64,000 bases of DNA from contig JAECYW010000025.1 of assembly GCA_023014335.1 (NCBI GenBank), positions 62,001 through 126,000 of the forward strand. The letters run 5' to 3'. The notes beneath the pieces were generated by a model. It saw only the letters and a program-made list of their open reading frames with translations. It had not been told where the DNA came from and did no database searches. This document shows positions 23,510-35,693 of this stretch, piece by piece (the stretch's first letter is position 1; each line of letters starts with the position of its first letter). The position numbers and the translations under genes are program-made. The stretch comes from Galerina marginata. Lineage: Eukaryota; Basidiomycota; Agaricomycetes; Agaricales; Galerinaceae.

Positions 23510-23996
23510 GTTAGATGGGTGGAGTTTGGCGAGAGATGTTAGGATGGGAAATATTTCACATACAAGGCGAGGGTTAAATAGAGCAAGGCTTGAAGGCCCC
23601 CTACCCAAATTAGCTCGTATGTTTCGCGCGATAACATCGCGCTCAAAAGCGAGTTGGCACCTTTTCAAATTAACTTGATGTCGGATAACACCGCCGTACA
23701 TTTCATGCGTCAACCTCACGCCCGATGGCGAGCCAGCTGCCCATCAAATTAGCTCTACTTGCCGTATGTTTCTCAACTTGGAGGGAAATAAATCTAGACT
23801 GCGCAAAACATCCACTCAAATTCTCGGCAGTGAAAACAAGGCCCAATGGCACGATTTCATTGTACAGGGAATGAGATAAAATGAAAACAAGTGGACGACT
23901 GTCGGAGGCTTTCATTTGTCCGAGCTTGCGACTATTGTACAGAAAACACGTCCTCCCAGCTGAGTAATGCCTTCTATGCAAGCAAATCTTTGTGGG

Positions 23997-24955
23997 AGTG
24001 GTAGCTACCACTTGTGTGATGTAACATAGGCAAGTGCCTGCACAGGCATTTATTTCCAGCCCACCTATTCAAAGATATGAAATACTATGGCAAACTCATT
24101 GACATAGACCTGTGTTATTGTCCCAGGCTATGTTTTTGCCTGCCAGGCTTTATTTCATTGCCCTTCTAGAGCGATGTTTTTGCCATGTTTTTGATTCCCA
24201 AGGCCTGTGTTTATGCTGTGTTTTTGCTTGCTAGGCCGATATTTTATTGTTGCCTAATACTGTATCATTTCTATGTCTTTCCCTGCTAGGCTGATATTTC
24301 TTTGCTTGCCTAGGGCAATGTTTTGACGATATTTTACTTGCCTGTTAATTCTATGTCATATCTCTAGGTAAGAGTATTTGGTTGATTATGTGAGATATCT
24401 ATGTTATTTTGATGCAATATTTGAGGCACATGCTGGCAGGAGTGTGACCTTTGATCCTATGAAATGTTTCAATTTGAGGCCATAATTTGATGAGGAAACA
24501 AGTGTGGGAGCATGGGAAAGGCAATTTTATGAGCCATCAAAACATTACATAATCATATCTCACAGGAAAAATAAATATTCACCAGGCAGGCAATGAAATA
24601 AAATACTGGCAAGCATTAAAATATTAAAGACATTGCCCTAGGCAAGCAAAGAAATACCAGCCTAGCAAGGAAAAACATAGAAATGACACAGTATTAGGCA
24701 ACAATGAAATATCGGCCTAGCAAGCAAAAACATAGCATAAACACAGGCCTTGGGAATCAAAAACATGGCAAAAACATCGCCCTAGAAGGGCAACAAAATA
24801 AAGCCTGGCAGGCAAAAACATAGCCTGGGACAATAACACAGGTCTATGTCAATGAGTTTGCCATAGTATTTCATATCTTTGAATAGGTGTGCTGGAAATA
24901 AATGCCTGTGCAGGCACTTGCCTATGTTATATCACACAGAGTGGTAGCTACTAGT
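23997..24955. mobile_element. Foldback MITE B2, left-arm copy
   Basis: The outer ends are AGTGGTAGCTACCACT and its near-match ACTAGTAGCTACCACT, followed on both sides by GTGTGAT.TAACATAGGC AAGTGCC. The arms pair through most of the element, which is full of GCCTAGCAAGCAAAAACAT-type motifs. The ends resemble MITE B1 but the body differs. Mirror copy at 37722-38680. Confidence 0.75.
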
Positions 24956-26006
24956 GCTTTGCCCATAGAGAGCTATATGAGAATTCCAAGTCCAGTTTAA
25001 TTCTGCAGATCTAACGCAGGCAATGCAATCTGACTCAAGCTAAACATAGGCTTTCCCAACATGCAGCCGGCCATATTTGCTTCTGTGACGACTCGTTGCC
25101 ACAAACATACTCCAAATAACGGGCAAGGGAATCGGAGAGCCAGTCAAGGCTACAACATCGAGTCAGTTTGCCCTTATCAACTGTGGTGCCTTCTATTCAA
25201 GTCAACCCACGCTAATAGAGCTCGGCAGTGAAAATCGACTCTGCACAGTTCCGCGCGAAGCTGCAAATATCGGCATAGAAGCACAAAATTGGCGAGTATC
25301 CGACTCTCTGCGTTTCCCTGCCGCGGTCTTTCATTGCTTTCTATTCGTCAACGTTATCTCAACCTTCTATTTGCAATTCATTCTCGAAGTCGGCTGGACA
25401 AGCCCCGGGAAAATCACATATATATCCAAGGCCGTCACGAACATCCACATCCTCTCCTTCCTTCCTTCCCCCGCCTTCCCCACCATCCCCTGCTCTCTCA
25501 CGGCACAGTAGGAGGGTATGGGGTAGGCTCGGCTAGGTGGGTATGGGTATGGGTAGGGTATGGGTAGGGCATGGCAAGTGTGAGTAGGGCCTCGCTGATG
25601 TGGGTCAGACAGGGCACGGCAGGGGTGGTTATGGGCAGGCTTGGCAGGGTGGATACAGGTAGGATCGGCAAAATAGGACATACAAGACACAGTCTGGGGG
25701 TAGGGCGAACATGGTACCCCAATTGAGTTTAAACGGCAATGGCATGAAATGTGTTGTCGGCCATTCTGCTGTCGGTCAAAGTTTGCCGTCGGCAAGAAAG
25801 GCGACAAGTCGAACTGGCAAAACTCAATTTGAGTTGACATTCTTCGCAGGACTTGGTATGAGCCCAAACATTGCTCAACACGGTGGAACCATATCATTCC
25901 ACCTCTCAATAAATAAATAAAATAGGACATTCCATCATAAAGTTGAACCAGTCACAGATAATTCATTCACGAGGTTACAAATGTTAATGATGTATTGATT
26001 GGCAGA
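24956..26006. other. No gene recognised; short GGGTATGG tandem tract
   Basis: Positions 25505-25670 carry GGGTATGGGTAGGG-type tandem sequence and GTGGGTCAGACAGGGCACGG, related to the minisatellite at 58600-59330. The open frames (187, 92 and 74 aa) overlap this tract on both strands and look spurious. Mirror: 36671-37721. Confidence 0.45.
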
Positions 26007-26277
26007 TTATTTGGCAGCACTTGAAGGGCCCACAGCAACAGAGTCATCCATGGCTACGTCGCCGTCGGCCTGGTCCTCTAAGCCAGCATTCAATACCTCT
26101 AACTTCTGCTGAAAATGCATAAACGAGTTGCATGCATGGGTTGACAAAGCAGTGAATGCTTTGAGGCTACTCTGATTGACTTCAAGCTTCTCCATCTCGG
26201 CCAGGTACAGCTGATGGCTTGCATCCTTGTAAGTTATGCTGAGTTGTGGACATAGAGCCTGGATCTCTAAATGAATG
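26007..26277 (-). CDS. C-terminal exon of an unrecognised gene, left-arm copy
   Basis: Mirror of 36400-36670; identical sequence. See that entry. Confidence 0.4.
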
Positions 26278-26983
26278 CTGTGAATTTCACAGCAAGTTAA
26301 TTTCTAAATTACAGCGGCAGTGAGGTCTTTACCTTCACCCAGGTTTTCCGTACGGAGCCCATGTGGAGGATGGAGTCCGTATGGAGTCCCTCCATGATTT
26401 TTTTGGCTGGTGGCCCTGCCAAAGTGTGGTCAAAATCCACATGGAAATAACATGGACTCCGTAAAGAGGTGTGGAGTCCACATGGACTAGTTGGTGGAGT
26501 TGGCGGAGTCTCTATAAAATATAAAGAAGTTTACATACTGAAACATTGTTTGTGAGTGGATTATATAAGATATAATGATAATGTAATCAATCAATAATGA
26601 TAAACAAATATAAATAATATTTTTAAAAATAAAAATAAAATAAAATAAATATTCATCTAGAAAGACTCGTGTTTCGGCGACTTTTTTGCACTTTTCTCGC
26701 CAAGGAATACAGCTAGTCATGTGATTTTGATGGATGCATAACTTTCGGAATGATTTCCATGGTTACTATTTTTGGAAAAAAAATTCCCACAGTATTTATA
26801 TTTGGTGAATAAGCTTACAAATATCAGATATTTGTGATTATTTATATATATTTGGAATCTCCTTGAAATTCCGAATCCGGTGATACCCTATTGACCCTGA
26901 ACTTATGATAATATAAATATGATTTATATAAATAATTTAAAGTGGCAGGAGTATATATAGCTATTTTTCCTAGGGCTAAGAAA

Positions 26984-27060
26984 GCCTCTATGGTCTAGTG
27001 GTTAAGAGCTGTATGCTTTGGCTTATGTGACTAGAAGTCTTGGATTCAATTCCTATGGAA
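26984..27060 (+). other. tRNA-like sequence, possibly a SINE head (left arm)
   Basis: GCCTCTATGGTCTAGTGGTT contains a good A-box, and TGGATTCAATTCC lies where a B-box should be. The acceptor stem does not pair, so this is not a working tRNA gene. It may be the tRNA-derived head of a SINE or a pseudo-tRNA. Mirror copy at 35617-35693. Confidence 0.4.
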
Positions 27061-28168
27061 TGAAAAATTTTGCAGGTTTGAGATTCTGACTAAGTCCATT
27101 TCGTTGCAGTGAATAGGATTGTTAATGTGTTGGTCTAATCAATTACCAGGTCTGCAGGCATGTCAATTTTTTGTGCACCAACCTTAATGGCAGGCAAGTC
27201 AAGATCATTACCTGACTGGCAAAGGAGTCAGCAAAGTATTAAGAATAACTTAAGACAAAGTGGAAAAAACAAGTCTTAGAAGAAGACAGACATATAAATG
27301 TAAACCATGAAGGTAAGTCTGGGTGGAGTGGGTAAAGTAGGCAGTTACATTGACAAATAGATGCCGCATATTTTTTTTTGATACTGATTCTACCAGTAGC
27401 CACAGCCATGCGACGGCATGGCAGAAACCTGGGTAAAAGTAGAATCATCGAAGTACAGCATCAAAAGTCAGACGCAGCCTACGAACAGATGCCGCATGTA
27501 GTTCTTTGACACTGATTCTACCAGTAGCCACGGCCATGCGACATGTGGTCGGCACAGCAAGAATGGTATGAGATGGCAAGGAAAAGAACGTGGCAAAAGT
27601 TGATTTAATTACCATGCCGTTTGGATTGACTTTCCCAATCCGTTGACAAATAGGTGCCATGCCAAAGTACGCAAAGCCACGGTGAACATGTCACGGCATG
27701 GCAGGGACCTTGGTAAGAATGCAAATTGACCGCACAGCAACAAAAGTTGCCAAAACCATGACAAACATGGCAGTAGGAACATTGGCAAGAGTGGAAATAG
27801 ACGGCACGGCGACAACAGGTCATACAAATATCTGACCGACGGCATTGAAGCAAGAGAACGGCAAGGGAGAGTGATGGCGAGGGAAAGGGCATGAAAAGTT
27901 TTGTCTACTTGCCGTGCCATTCATCCTGACTCCCCTGTTTAATAGTTGCCGTAGAAACGAATTGCCGAAGCAGCCACAGCAGCGGCAAAGAGAGCACGGC
28001 CACGGCAAAGAGAGCACGGCCAACATGTGACAGCAACAAAAGGCCACAAGGCAAGGGATATCTCATGAGAACGGCACGGCGTGGCAAGCATTCATCGAGT
28101 GGAGCGGCATGGTAATCAAAACATAGGATGGCAAGGGGAAAGAAAAAACGGTGTGGGATTGGTACTCA
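27061..28168. other. No gene recognised; GGCA/GGCACGGC-rich repetitive DNA
   Basis: From about 27400 to 28120 the sequence repeats motifs such as GGCACGGCG, GGCATGGCA and GCCGCATGTAG...ACTGATTCTACCAGTAGCC (two copies, near 27360-27412 and 27487-27535). Open frames here are low-complexity. Mirror: 34509-35616. Confidence 0.4.
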
Positions 28169-28370
28169 CCCCTCCTCTCTTTGAGTGAGAATCCACTCCG
28201 TTTTCACGGCGTTGACATATTTTAGCAAGTTCCAGTGTTGCAGCTGGCACGGCAAAAGCAGGAACCAAGTAATTTTCGGCATCGACGCCCTCAATAAAGA
28301 CAATTCCTTCAGGTATTGCGTTGGGGGAGGGTGCAAGGTCGTCCATGGCAACGTCAAGTTCACTGTGCAT
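28169..28370 (-). CDS. First recognisable exon of an unrecognised gene, left-arm copy
   Basis: Mirror of 34307-34508; identical sequence. It points away from the Cys-cluster gene at 28659 with about 290 bp between the two starts, suggesting a divergent promoter. Confidence 0.4.
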
Positions 28371-28658
28371 CTGTTATACGTGGCAAGGATAAGAAGCGGG
28401 AGGGGGTTTGCTATCAAGAGAAACAACCTTTTAAATAACAAAGGCGACATGTGGTGTGGCGTGGGATGTTGAATTGTTGAACACATCACGCGAATATTAA
28501 TTTCTATTTATAGTGTTGTGCGGAATAAATCATGTGATGGTTGATTTTCGATTATCCATCAATCAACAATCATTCTTCCTCCCCAACTTCCAACTCCCTC
28601 TATCCACTCAGCCGTCGCCGTCTATCTGCTGCCGCCCTTCTCCCCTCCATTCGCAAAA

Positions 28659-29826
28659 ATGTCTCACCCTGCTTTTGCCGCACTTTCCGCTGAGATGGAA
28701 GCTCTTGAACAAAAGGCTTGGGCTGTCATTGTTGATGGAACAATTGTGGAGGCCATGGAGAACAGGCTCCGGAAGACGATTGTGAGTACAATGCCAATCA
28801 CAAGTAAAGAACTCACTCAGCTTTCCTTACAGAAAGATCTTCTCAAAAAAAAAGGTCCAATCCAGGTTGCAGCCAATGTGGGGGATGCCAACGGAAAGGC
28901 AATGCTCATCGATTCCGACGGCAACCAACTCTCAGACAGCTTTGGCAAGGAACCCAGTGACTGCGGCCTTGGCGACGAGGCCAACACCCGCCATTTTGGC
29001 AAAGAAATCAGTCGCCGCGCCGACGGCGACGGCAAAGCAGCCTGCCCCGGTCACGATGGCGACCGTGCCACCACCAGGCAAGCAAACAGCCGCACCACCA
29101 AAATCTGCTGTCACTCAGGCCCCAAAATCAAAGGCACTGGGCTTGATGGCGACCACCAAAAACATTCCCTCACAGCCGCCGCCTGCGGAGACGTCTGGTA
29201 CGCGCATCATCCAAAGCGGCAAGAACAATGCTGATAACAAAAAAGCCGACAAAGAGCCCGATCCCCAGGACCCTGATGCCGCCTACGACCCCGAAGCCGA
29301 CCCCGATGCAATGGACCTCGACACTGAACCGAAAATTGCGCGGAAGCCAAAGAATAGCAGCAATAAACTGTTACGCCCGGAAGCCCCCATCGACAAGACT
29401 TGGACGAATGATCCCCCTTGCAAGTACTGCGAGACGAAAAAGCGCGCCTGGCATCCCCAGCTTGCCGGATCTGGTAGAGGCGCCTGTTGGATCTGCAACA
29501 AGCGCAAGATAAAATGCGGTGGCCCGTTCAAGCTCTGGGAGGAGAAACGGAATGCAGCTCGGCCAACCGCTCCTGTTGGCAAGCCCAAGTCAAGGGAAAA
29601 ACCCACATTGGCCGCCGCCAAGTCCCAGGATCCTCCGCCGACAGCAACTGTCCCGGTTGAACTGCCAGCCAAGAAACGCTTCTTGAAGGCAAAGTCGAAA
29701 CCCAAGATGCCGTCGATGATTGGGTCAGAGACGGATGAGGAAAGGGAACCCCCTGATGAAGAGAGCATCGTCGTCAAACCCCACAAGAACGCCCAGCCTA
29801 TGCTGCTAGTTGAAGACATCAGGTAG
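28659..29826 (+). CDS. Cys-cluster (zinc-binding-like) protein, left-arm copy
   Basis: The frame opens MSHPAFAALSAEMEALEQKA. A GTGAGT donor at 28782 can pair with CAG at 28830-28832 (51 bp, in frame) or with GCAG ending at 28872 (91 bp), which shifts into the next frame. That second frame runs to 29826 with Ala/Pro/Lys-rich spacer, an acidic DPDAAYDPEADPDAMD stretch, and at 29419-29516 the cluster CKYCETKKRAW ... CWICNKRKIKC. This C-x2-C ... C-x2-C-x5-C pattern with a basic KRK between the last cysteines resembles DNA-binding Cys clusters of many basidiomycete proteins. The last ten residues (QPMLLVEDIR) are read out of the MITE-A end. Function unknown; I infer nucleic-acid binding only. Confidence 0.55.
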
Positions 29827-30792
29827 GTAAAGTGCCCAAAGAGGCTCATGCATCTGATAGGTAAGTTGACCATGTTGGGCAGTTTACCAACAGCCTGCAT
29901 ATTTGTTAGACTATGTCGTACGACAACGTGGGTCACGTACAGAGAAAAATATATATATTTATTTGGTGATTGATGGCATCAATTGAGATCACATGACTTT
30001 GAATTTGCCTCTATTGACATGCTTGTCGCACATTTATGTAATTTTATGGCCTTAAATGTAAACAAATATAAATAAAGGCTCTCAGGTCCACTGTATCCAT
30101 GATATAAAAGGCAATCAAAATGCAATTGCCTAAAATGGCAGTATTTAGTCAGCCAGCTAATTTTGGACTTAGCAGCATTTGTGCTAAGTTTCTTAATTTA
30201 TTAATTAACACTAAAAGCCTTATATTTCAATAAGGAAGGTATCTAGGCATGTGATTTAAATTTTAGTAGAGTCTAAAAATAGATTATGTTCTTTTGAAAC
30301 CCTCTTTCCTTTTTGGGAAAATTTCCTGTCAGCCAAAAATTTTCACCGCCGGCTTTTTTTTTCAGTTTTTTTGCATTTTTCTCTGTGGGAAAAATAGATA
30401 GGCCCAAAATTTTGATGGATTCAGGGTCAGATGGCATGGCCGCACATTTTTTATTAATAGCCCAGCCACATCCGAGCACATTTGGGAATGGCTTGGTAAA
30501 CTGCCCAAGCTGTCAAAAAGTGAGGCCAGTTTGCCGAGCCTTTCCAGGATGCGCTTGGATGTGGCTGCGCCTCTGATAAAAAATGACGTAATCAACAACA
30601 TGTCCCTGAATCCATTAAAGTTGTGGCTGTGTCTTCTTTCCTCATTGAGATATGAGCCAAATAGTAGTACATGGACAACTTACAGTCTTTGGTAAGTTGA
30701 CCAAAGACAGTCAACTTACAGTCTTGGGCAGAATACCTATCTGATGCATGAGGCCCTTTGGGCAACTTACCATTATTTACACATCAAGGTAG
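29794..30792 (+). mobile_element. MITE-A, inner left copy (999 bp)
   Basis: Same ends as 20818-21804 (CAGCCTATGC...ATCAAGGTAG) with moderate divergence in between. It supplies the last residues and stop codon of the Cys-cluster gene and forms the inner border of the left arm. Mirror: 31884-32883. Confidence 0.75.
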
Positions 30793-31883
30793 CAGCAAGA
30801 GGTGGGTAGTAAGTAGATGATTCCAGCGGGTACGTGTTCGGCGCTTGTTTATTCGATTCCAGAATCCGGAGATGAGAGGATCATCAAAGCTGCAGCCAGT
30901 GCAAGTGAATTTATTACAACAGCACACAGTCAATGCATTTGATTACAAGCCTCGTACAAAACCCTGTGACCAGCAAAATCTATCTCTTCTCTGGATATCT
31001 TGAAAAAGAATTTCTCCCTGTTGTTGATGTGAAAAGTAGCGCAAACATGTGGGAGCTCCGCCTTAATTTTCCAGGTGGAAATTTTGAAGGCATCGACATT
31101 GAAGAAGAGGCCAGGACAGTGAAAGTCTGCCGGTGGCAACAACACCTTACCTGCGGTTCTGTTGGTTCCTGGAAGAAATGCAATGGTATGAATTACCCCA
31201 TCCATATATTTTTTAAAGAGAAACACAGAATCTGACAACCTTCATTGTTCCAAGTATTTGTAATGGTCAAGCGTTCTGAGATCGCAAATGCATGAAGGAG
31301 TTCCGTCAGTGCATTATGCCACTGTGTAGTTTTCGTCTTTGTCCTCCTCTTTAAAGAACTTTCAGTATCCCCCCCCTCAAAATGGCCTACCAAGAGAGCA
31401 TCGATGAGAAAATGATGTTCAATTTCCTCATGAGAACATGCAGCTACTTCATGAGCAATCTTTCTGCCAAAACAAAGGACAGTGTAAATATTTTTACAAA
31501 TACTGGGAATGCTGGAGGCAGCATATTTAATTTGTTTTTTGAGCAAGAGTCTACTTTCGATGAATTTCACCCGGAAGAGATCACACCTTTAATTCGCTCC
31601 AAAGTTCTATTCCAACAGGCAACAAGCTCACAAACAATGATCCCAGTGGGCTTAACCGGCTGGCTTGGTTGCGCGGGGGGAGGAGGGATAGTGCCAGGCA
31701 GGTACATGGGCAGCTGGGGGCAGAGATCCCACTTGTTGGTATGGCTCCAGAAGAACCGCTGGTTTTCTGTGCGTGCTTCCTACTCCATCACGGTGTGGTA
31801 TGAAATAATGTGTATGCAACAATAAAAGTCGGTGACAACTGCGTCCTTTTCCCAGATGAAGACGACCAAACGACTTGTGGGCC
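30793..31883. other. Unique spacer at the centre of the palindrome
   Basis: This is the only part of the structure not mirrored. It has an open frame at 30933-31235 (100 aa, plus; LRLNFPGGNFEGIDIEEEAR) and another at 31382-31825 (147 aa, plus; MAYQESIDEKMMFNFLMRT), with a minus-strand frame overlapping both (125 aa at 31193-31570). None is recognised. They may be decayed exons of a gene once lying between the two inner MITE-A copies. Confidence 0.5.
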
Positions 31884-32883
31884 CTACCTTGATGTGTAAA
31901 TAATGGTAAGTTGCTCAAAGGGCCTCATGCATCAGATAGGTATTCTGCCCAAGACTGTAAGTTGACTGTCTTTGGTCAACTTACCAAAGACTGTAAGTTG
32001 TCCATGTACTACTATTTGGCTCATATCTCAATGAGGAAAGAAGACACAGCCACAACTTTAATGGATTCAGGGACATGTTGTTGATTACGTCATTTTTTAT
32101 CAGAGGCGCAGCCACATCCAAGCGCATCCTGGAAAGGCTCGGCAAACTGGCCTCACTTTTTGACAGCTTGGGCAGTTTACCAAGCCATTCCCAAATGTGC
32201 TCGGATGTGGCTGGGCTATTAATAAAAAATGTGCGGCCATGCCATCTGACCCTGAATCCATCAAAATTTTGGGCCTATCTATTTTTCCCACAGAGAAAAA
32301 TGCAAAAAAACTGAAAAAAAAAAGCCGGCGGTGAAAATTTTTGGCTGACAGGAAATTTTCCCAAAAAGGAAAGAGGGTTTCAAAAGAACATAATCTATTT
32401 TTAGACTCTACTAAAATTTAAATCACATGCCTAGATACCTTCCTTATTGAAATATAAGGCTTTTAGTGTTAATTAATAAATTAAGAAACTTAGCACAAAT
32501 GCTGCTAAGTCCAAAATTAGCTGGCTGACTAAATACTGCCATTTTAGGCAATTGCATTTTGATTGCCTTTTATATCATGGATACAGTGGACCTGAGAGCC
32601 TTTATTTATATTTGTTTACATTTAAGGCCATAAAATTACATAAATGTGCGACAAGCATGTCAATAGAGGCAAATTCAAAGTCATGTGATCTCAATTGATG
32701 CCATCAATCACCAAATAAATATATATATTTTTCTCTGTACGTGACCCACGTTGTCGTACGACATAGTCTAACAAATATGCAGGCTGTTGGTAAACTGCCC
32801 AACATGGTCAACTTACCTATCAGATGCATGAGCCTCTTTGGGCACTTTACCTACCTGATGTCTTCAACTAGCAGCATAGGCTG
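31884..32883 (-). mobile_element. MITE-A, inner right copy (1000 bp)
   Basis: Mirror of 29794-30792; it differs by one base in a homopolymer (A10 against T9). Confidence 0.75.
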
Positions 32884-34018
32884 GGCGTTCTTGTGGGGTT
32901 TGACGACGATGCTCTCTTCATCAGGGGGTTCCCTTTCCTCATCCGTCTCTGACCCAATCATCGACGGCATCTTGGGTTTCGACTTTGCCTTCAAGAAGCG
33001 TTTCTTGGCTGGCAGTTCAACCGGGACAGTTGCTGTCGGCGGAGGATCCTGGGACTTGGCGGCGGCCAATGTGGGTTTTTCCCTTGACTTGGGCTTGCCA
33101 ACAGGAGCGGTTGGCCGAGCTGCATTCCGTTTCTCCTCCCAGAGCTTGAACGGGCCACCGCATTTTATCTTGCGCTTGTTGCAGATCCAACAGGCGCCTC
33201 TACCAGATCCGGCAAGCTGGGGATGCCAGGCGCGCTTTTTCGTCTCGCAGTACTTGCAAGGGGGATCATTCGTCCAAGTCTTGTCGATGGGGGCTTCCGG
33301 GCGTAACAGTTTATTGCTGCTATTCTTTGGCTTCCGCGCAATTTTCGGTTCAGTGTCGAGGTCCATTGCATCGGGGTCGGCTTCGGGGTCGTAGGCGGCA
33401 TCAGGGTCCTGGGGATCGGGCTCTTTGTCGGCTTTTTTGTTATCAGCATTGTTCTTGCCGCTTTGGATGATGCGCGTACCAGACGTCTCCGCAGGCGGCG
33501 GCTGTGAGGGAATGTTTTTGGTGGTCGCCATCAAGCCCAGTGCCTTTGATTTTGGGGCCTGAGTGACAGCAGATTTTGGTGGTGCGGCTGTTTGCTTGCC
33601 TGGTGGTGGCACGGTCGCCATCGTGACCGGGGCAGGCTGCTTTGCCGTCGCCGTCGGCGCGGCGACTGATTTCTTTGCCAAAATGGCGGGTGTTGGCCTC
33701 GTCGCCAAGGCCGCAGTCACTGGGTTCCTTGCCAAAGCTGTCTGAGAGTTGGTTGCCGTCGGAATCGATGAGCATTGCCTTTCCGTTGGCATCCCCCACA
33801 TTGGCTGCAACCTGGATTGGACCTTTTTTTTTGAGAAGATCTTTCTGTAAGGAAAGCTGAGTGAGTTCTTTACTTGTGATTGGCATTGTACTCACAATCG
33901 TCTTCCGGAGCCTGTTCTCCATGGCCTCCACAATTGTTCCATCAACAATGACAGCCCAAGCCTTTTGTTCAAGAGCTTCCATCTCAGCGGAAAGTGCGGC
34001 AAAAGCAGGGTGAGACAT
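32851..34018 (-). CDS. Cys-cluster (zinc-binding-like) protein, right-arm copy
   Basis: Mirror and sequence-identical copy of the gene at 28659-29826: same 5' frame, same intron options, same CKYC ... CWICNKRKIKC cluster and same MITE-A derived C-terminus. It is divergently arranged with the exon at 34307. Confidence 0.55.
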
Positions 34019-34306
34019 TTTTGCGAATGGAGGGGAGAAGGGCGGCAGCAGATAGACGGCGACGGCTGAGTGGATAGAGGGAGTTGGAAGTTGGGGAGGA
34101 AGAATGATTGTTGATTGATGGATAATCGAAAATCAACCATCACATGATTTATTCCGCACAACACTATAAATAGAAATTAATATTCGCGTGATGTGTTCAA
34201 CAATTCAACATCCCACGCCACACCACATGTCGCCTTTGTTATTTAAAAGGTTGTTTCTCTTGATAGCAAACCCCCTCCCGCTTCTTATCCTTGCCACGTA
34301 TAACAG

Positions 34307-34508
34307 ATGCACAGTGAACTTGACGTTGCCATGGACGACCTTGCACCCTCCCCCAACGCAATACCTGAAGGAATTGTCTTTATTGAGGGCGTCGATGCCG
34401 AAAATTACTTGGTTCCTGCTTTTGCCGTGCCAGCTGCAACACTGGAACTTGCTAAAATATGTCAACGCCGTGAAAACGGAGTGGATTCTCACTCAAAGAG
34501 AGGAGGGG
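34307..34508 (+). CDS. Exon of an unrecognised gene (right arm)
   Basis: After an ATAACAG acceptor, or from its own ATG, it reads MHSELDVAMDDLAPSPNAIP and ends at a GGGTGAGT donor after SHSKRGG. The DVAMDD wording recurs in the exon at 36400-36670, so the two may belong to one gene split by the insertion-rich DNA between them. I do not recognise a domain. Confidence 0.4.
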
Positions 34509-35616
34509 TGAGTACCAATCCCACACCGTTTTTTCTTTCCCCTTGCCATCCTATGTTTTGATTACCATGCCGCTCCACTCGATGAATGCTTGCCACGCCG
34601 TGCCGTTCTCATGAGATATCCCTTGCCTTGTGGCCTTTTGTTGCTGTCACATGTTGGCCGTGCTCTCTTTGCCGTGGCCGTGCTCTCTTTGCCGCTGCTG
34701 TGGCTGCTTCGGCAATTCGTTTCTACGGCAACTATTAAACAGGGGAGTCAGGATGAATGGCACGGCAAGTAGACAAAACTTTTCATGCCCTTTCCCTCGC
34801 CATCACTCTCCCTTGCCGTTCTCTTGCTTCAATGCCGTCGGTCAGATATTTGTATGACCTGTTGTCGCCGTGCCGTCTATTTCCACTCTTGCCAATGTTC
34901 CTACTGCCATGTTTGTCATGGTTTTGGCAACTTTTGTTGCTGTGCGGTCAATTTGCATTCTTACCAAGGTCCCTGCCATGCCGTGACATGTTCACCGTGG
35001 CTTTGCGTACTTTGGCATGGCACCTATTTGTCAACGGATTGGGAAAGTCAATCCAAACGGCATGGTAATTAAATCAACTTTTGCCACGTTCTTTTCCTTG
35101 CCATCTCATACCATTCTTGCTGTGCCGACCACATGTCGCATGGCCGTGGCTACTGGTAGAATCAGTGTCAAAGAACTACATGCGGCATCTGTTCGTAGGC
35201 TGCGTCTGACTTTTGATGCTGTACTTCGATGATTCTACTTTTACCCAGGTTTCTGCCATGCCGTCGCATGGCTGTGGCTACTGGTAGAATCAGTATCAAA
35301 AAAAAATATGCGGCATCTATTTGTCAATGTAACTGCCTACTTTACCCACTCCACCCAGACTTACCTTCATGGTTTACATTTATATGTCTGTCTTCTTCTA
35401 AGACTTGTTTTTTCCACTTTGTCTTAAGTTATTCTTAATACTTTGCTGACTCCTTTGCCAGTCAGGTAATGATCTTGACTTGCCTGCCATTAAGGTTGGT
35501 GCACAAAAAATTGACATGCCTGCAGACCTGGTAATTGATTAGACCAACACATTAACAATCCTATTCACTGCAACGAAATGGACTTAGTCAGAATCTCAAA
35601 CCTGCAAAATTTTTCA

Positions 35617-35693
35617 TTCCATAGGAATTGAATCCAAGACTTCTAGTCACATAAGCCAAAGCATACAGCTCTTAACCACTAGACCATAGAGGC
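35617..35693 (-). other. tRNA-like sequence (right arm)
   Basis: Mirror of 26984-27060. Confidence 0.4.

Noticed and set aside
26984..27060. A functional tRNA gene
   Set aside because: The acceptor stem does not pair and the B-box is degenerate.
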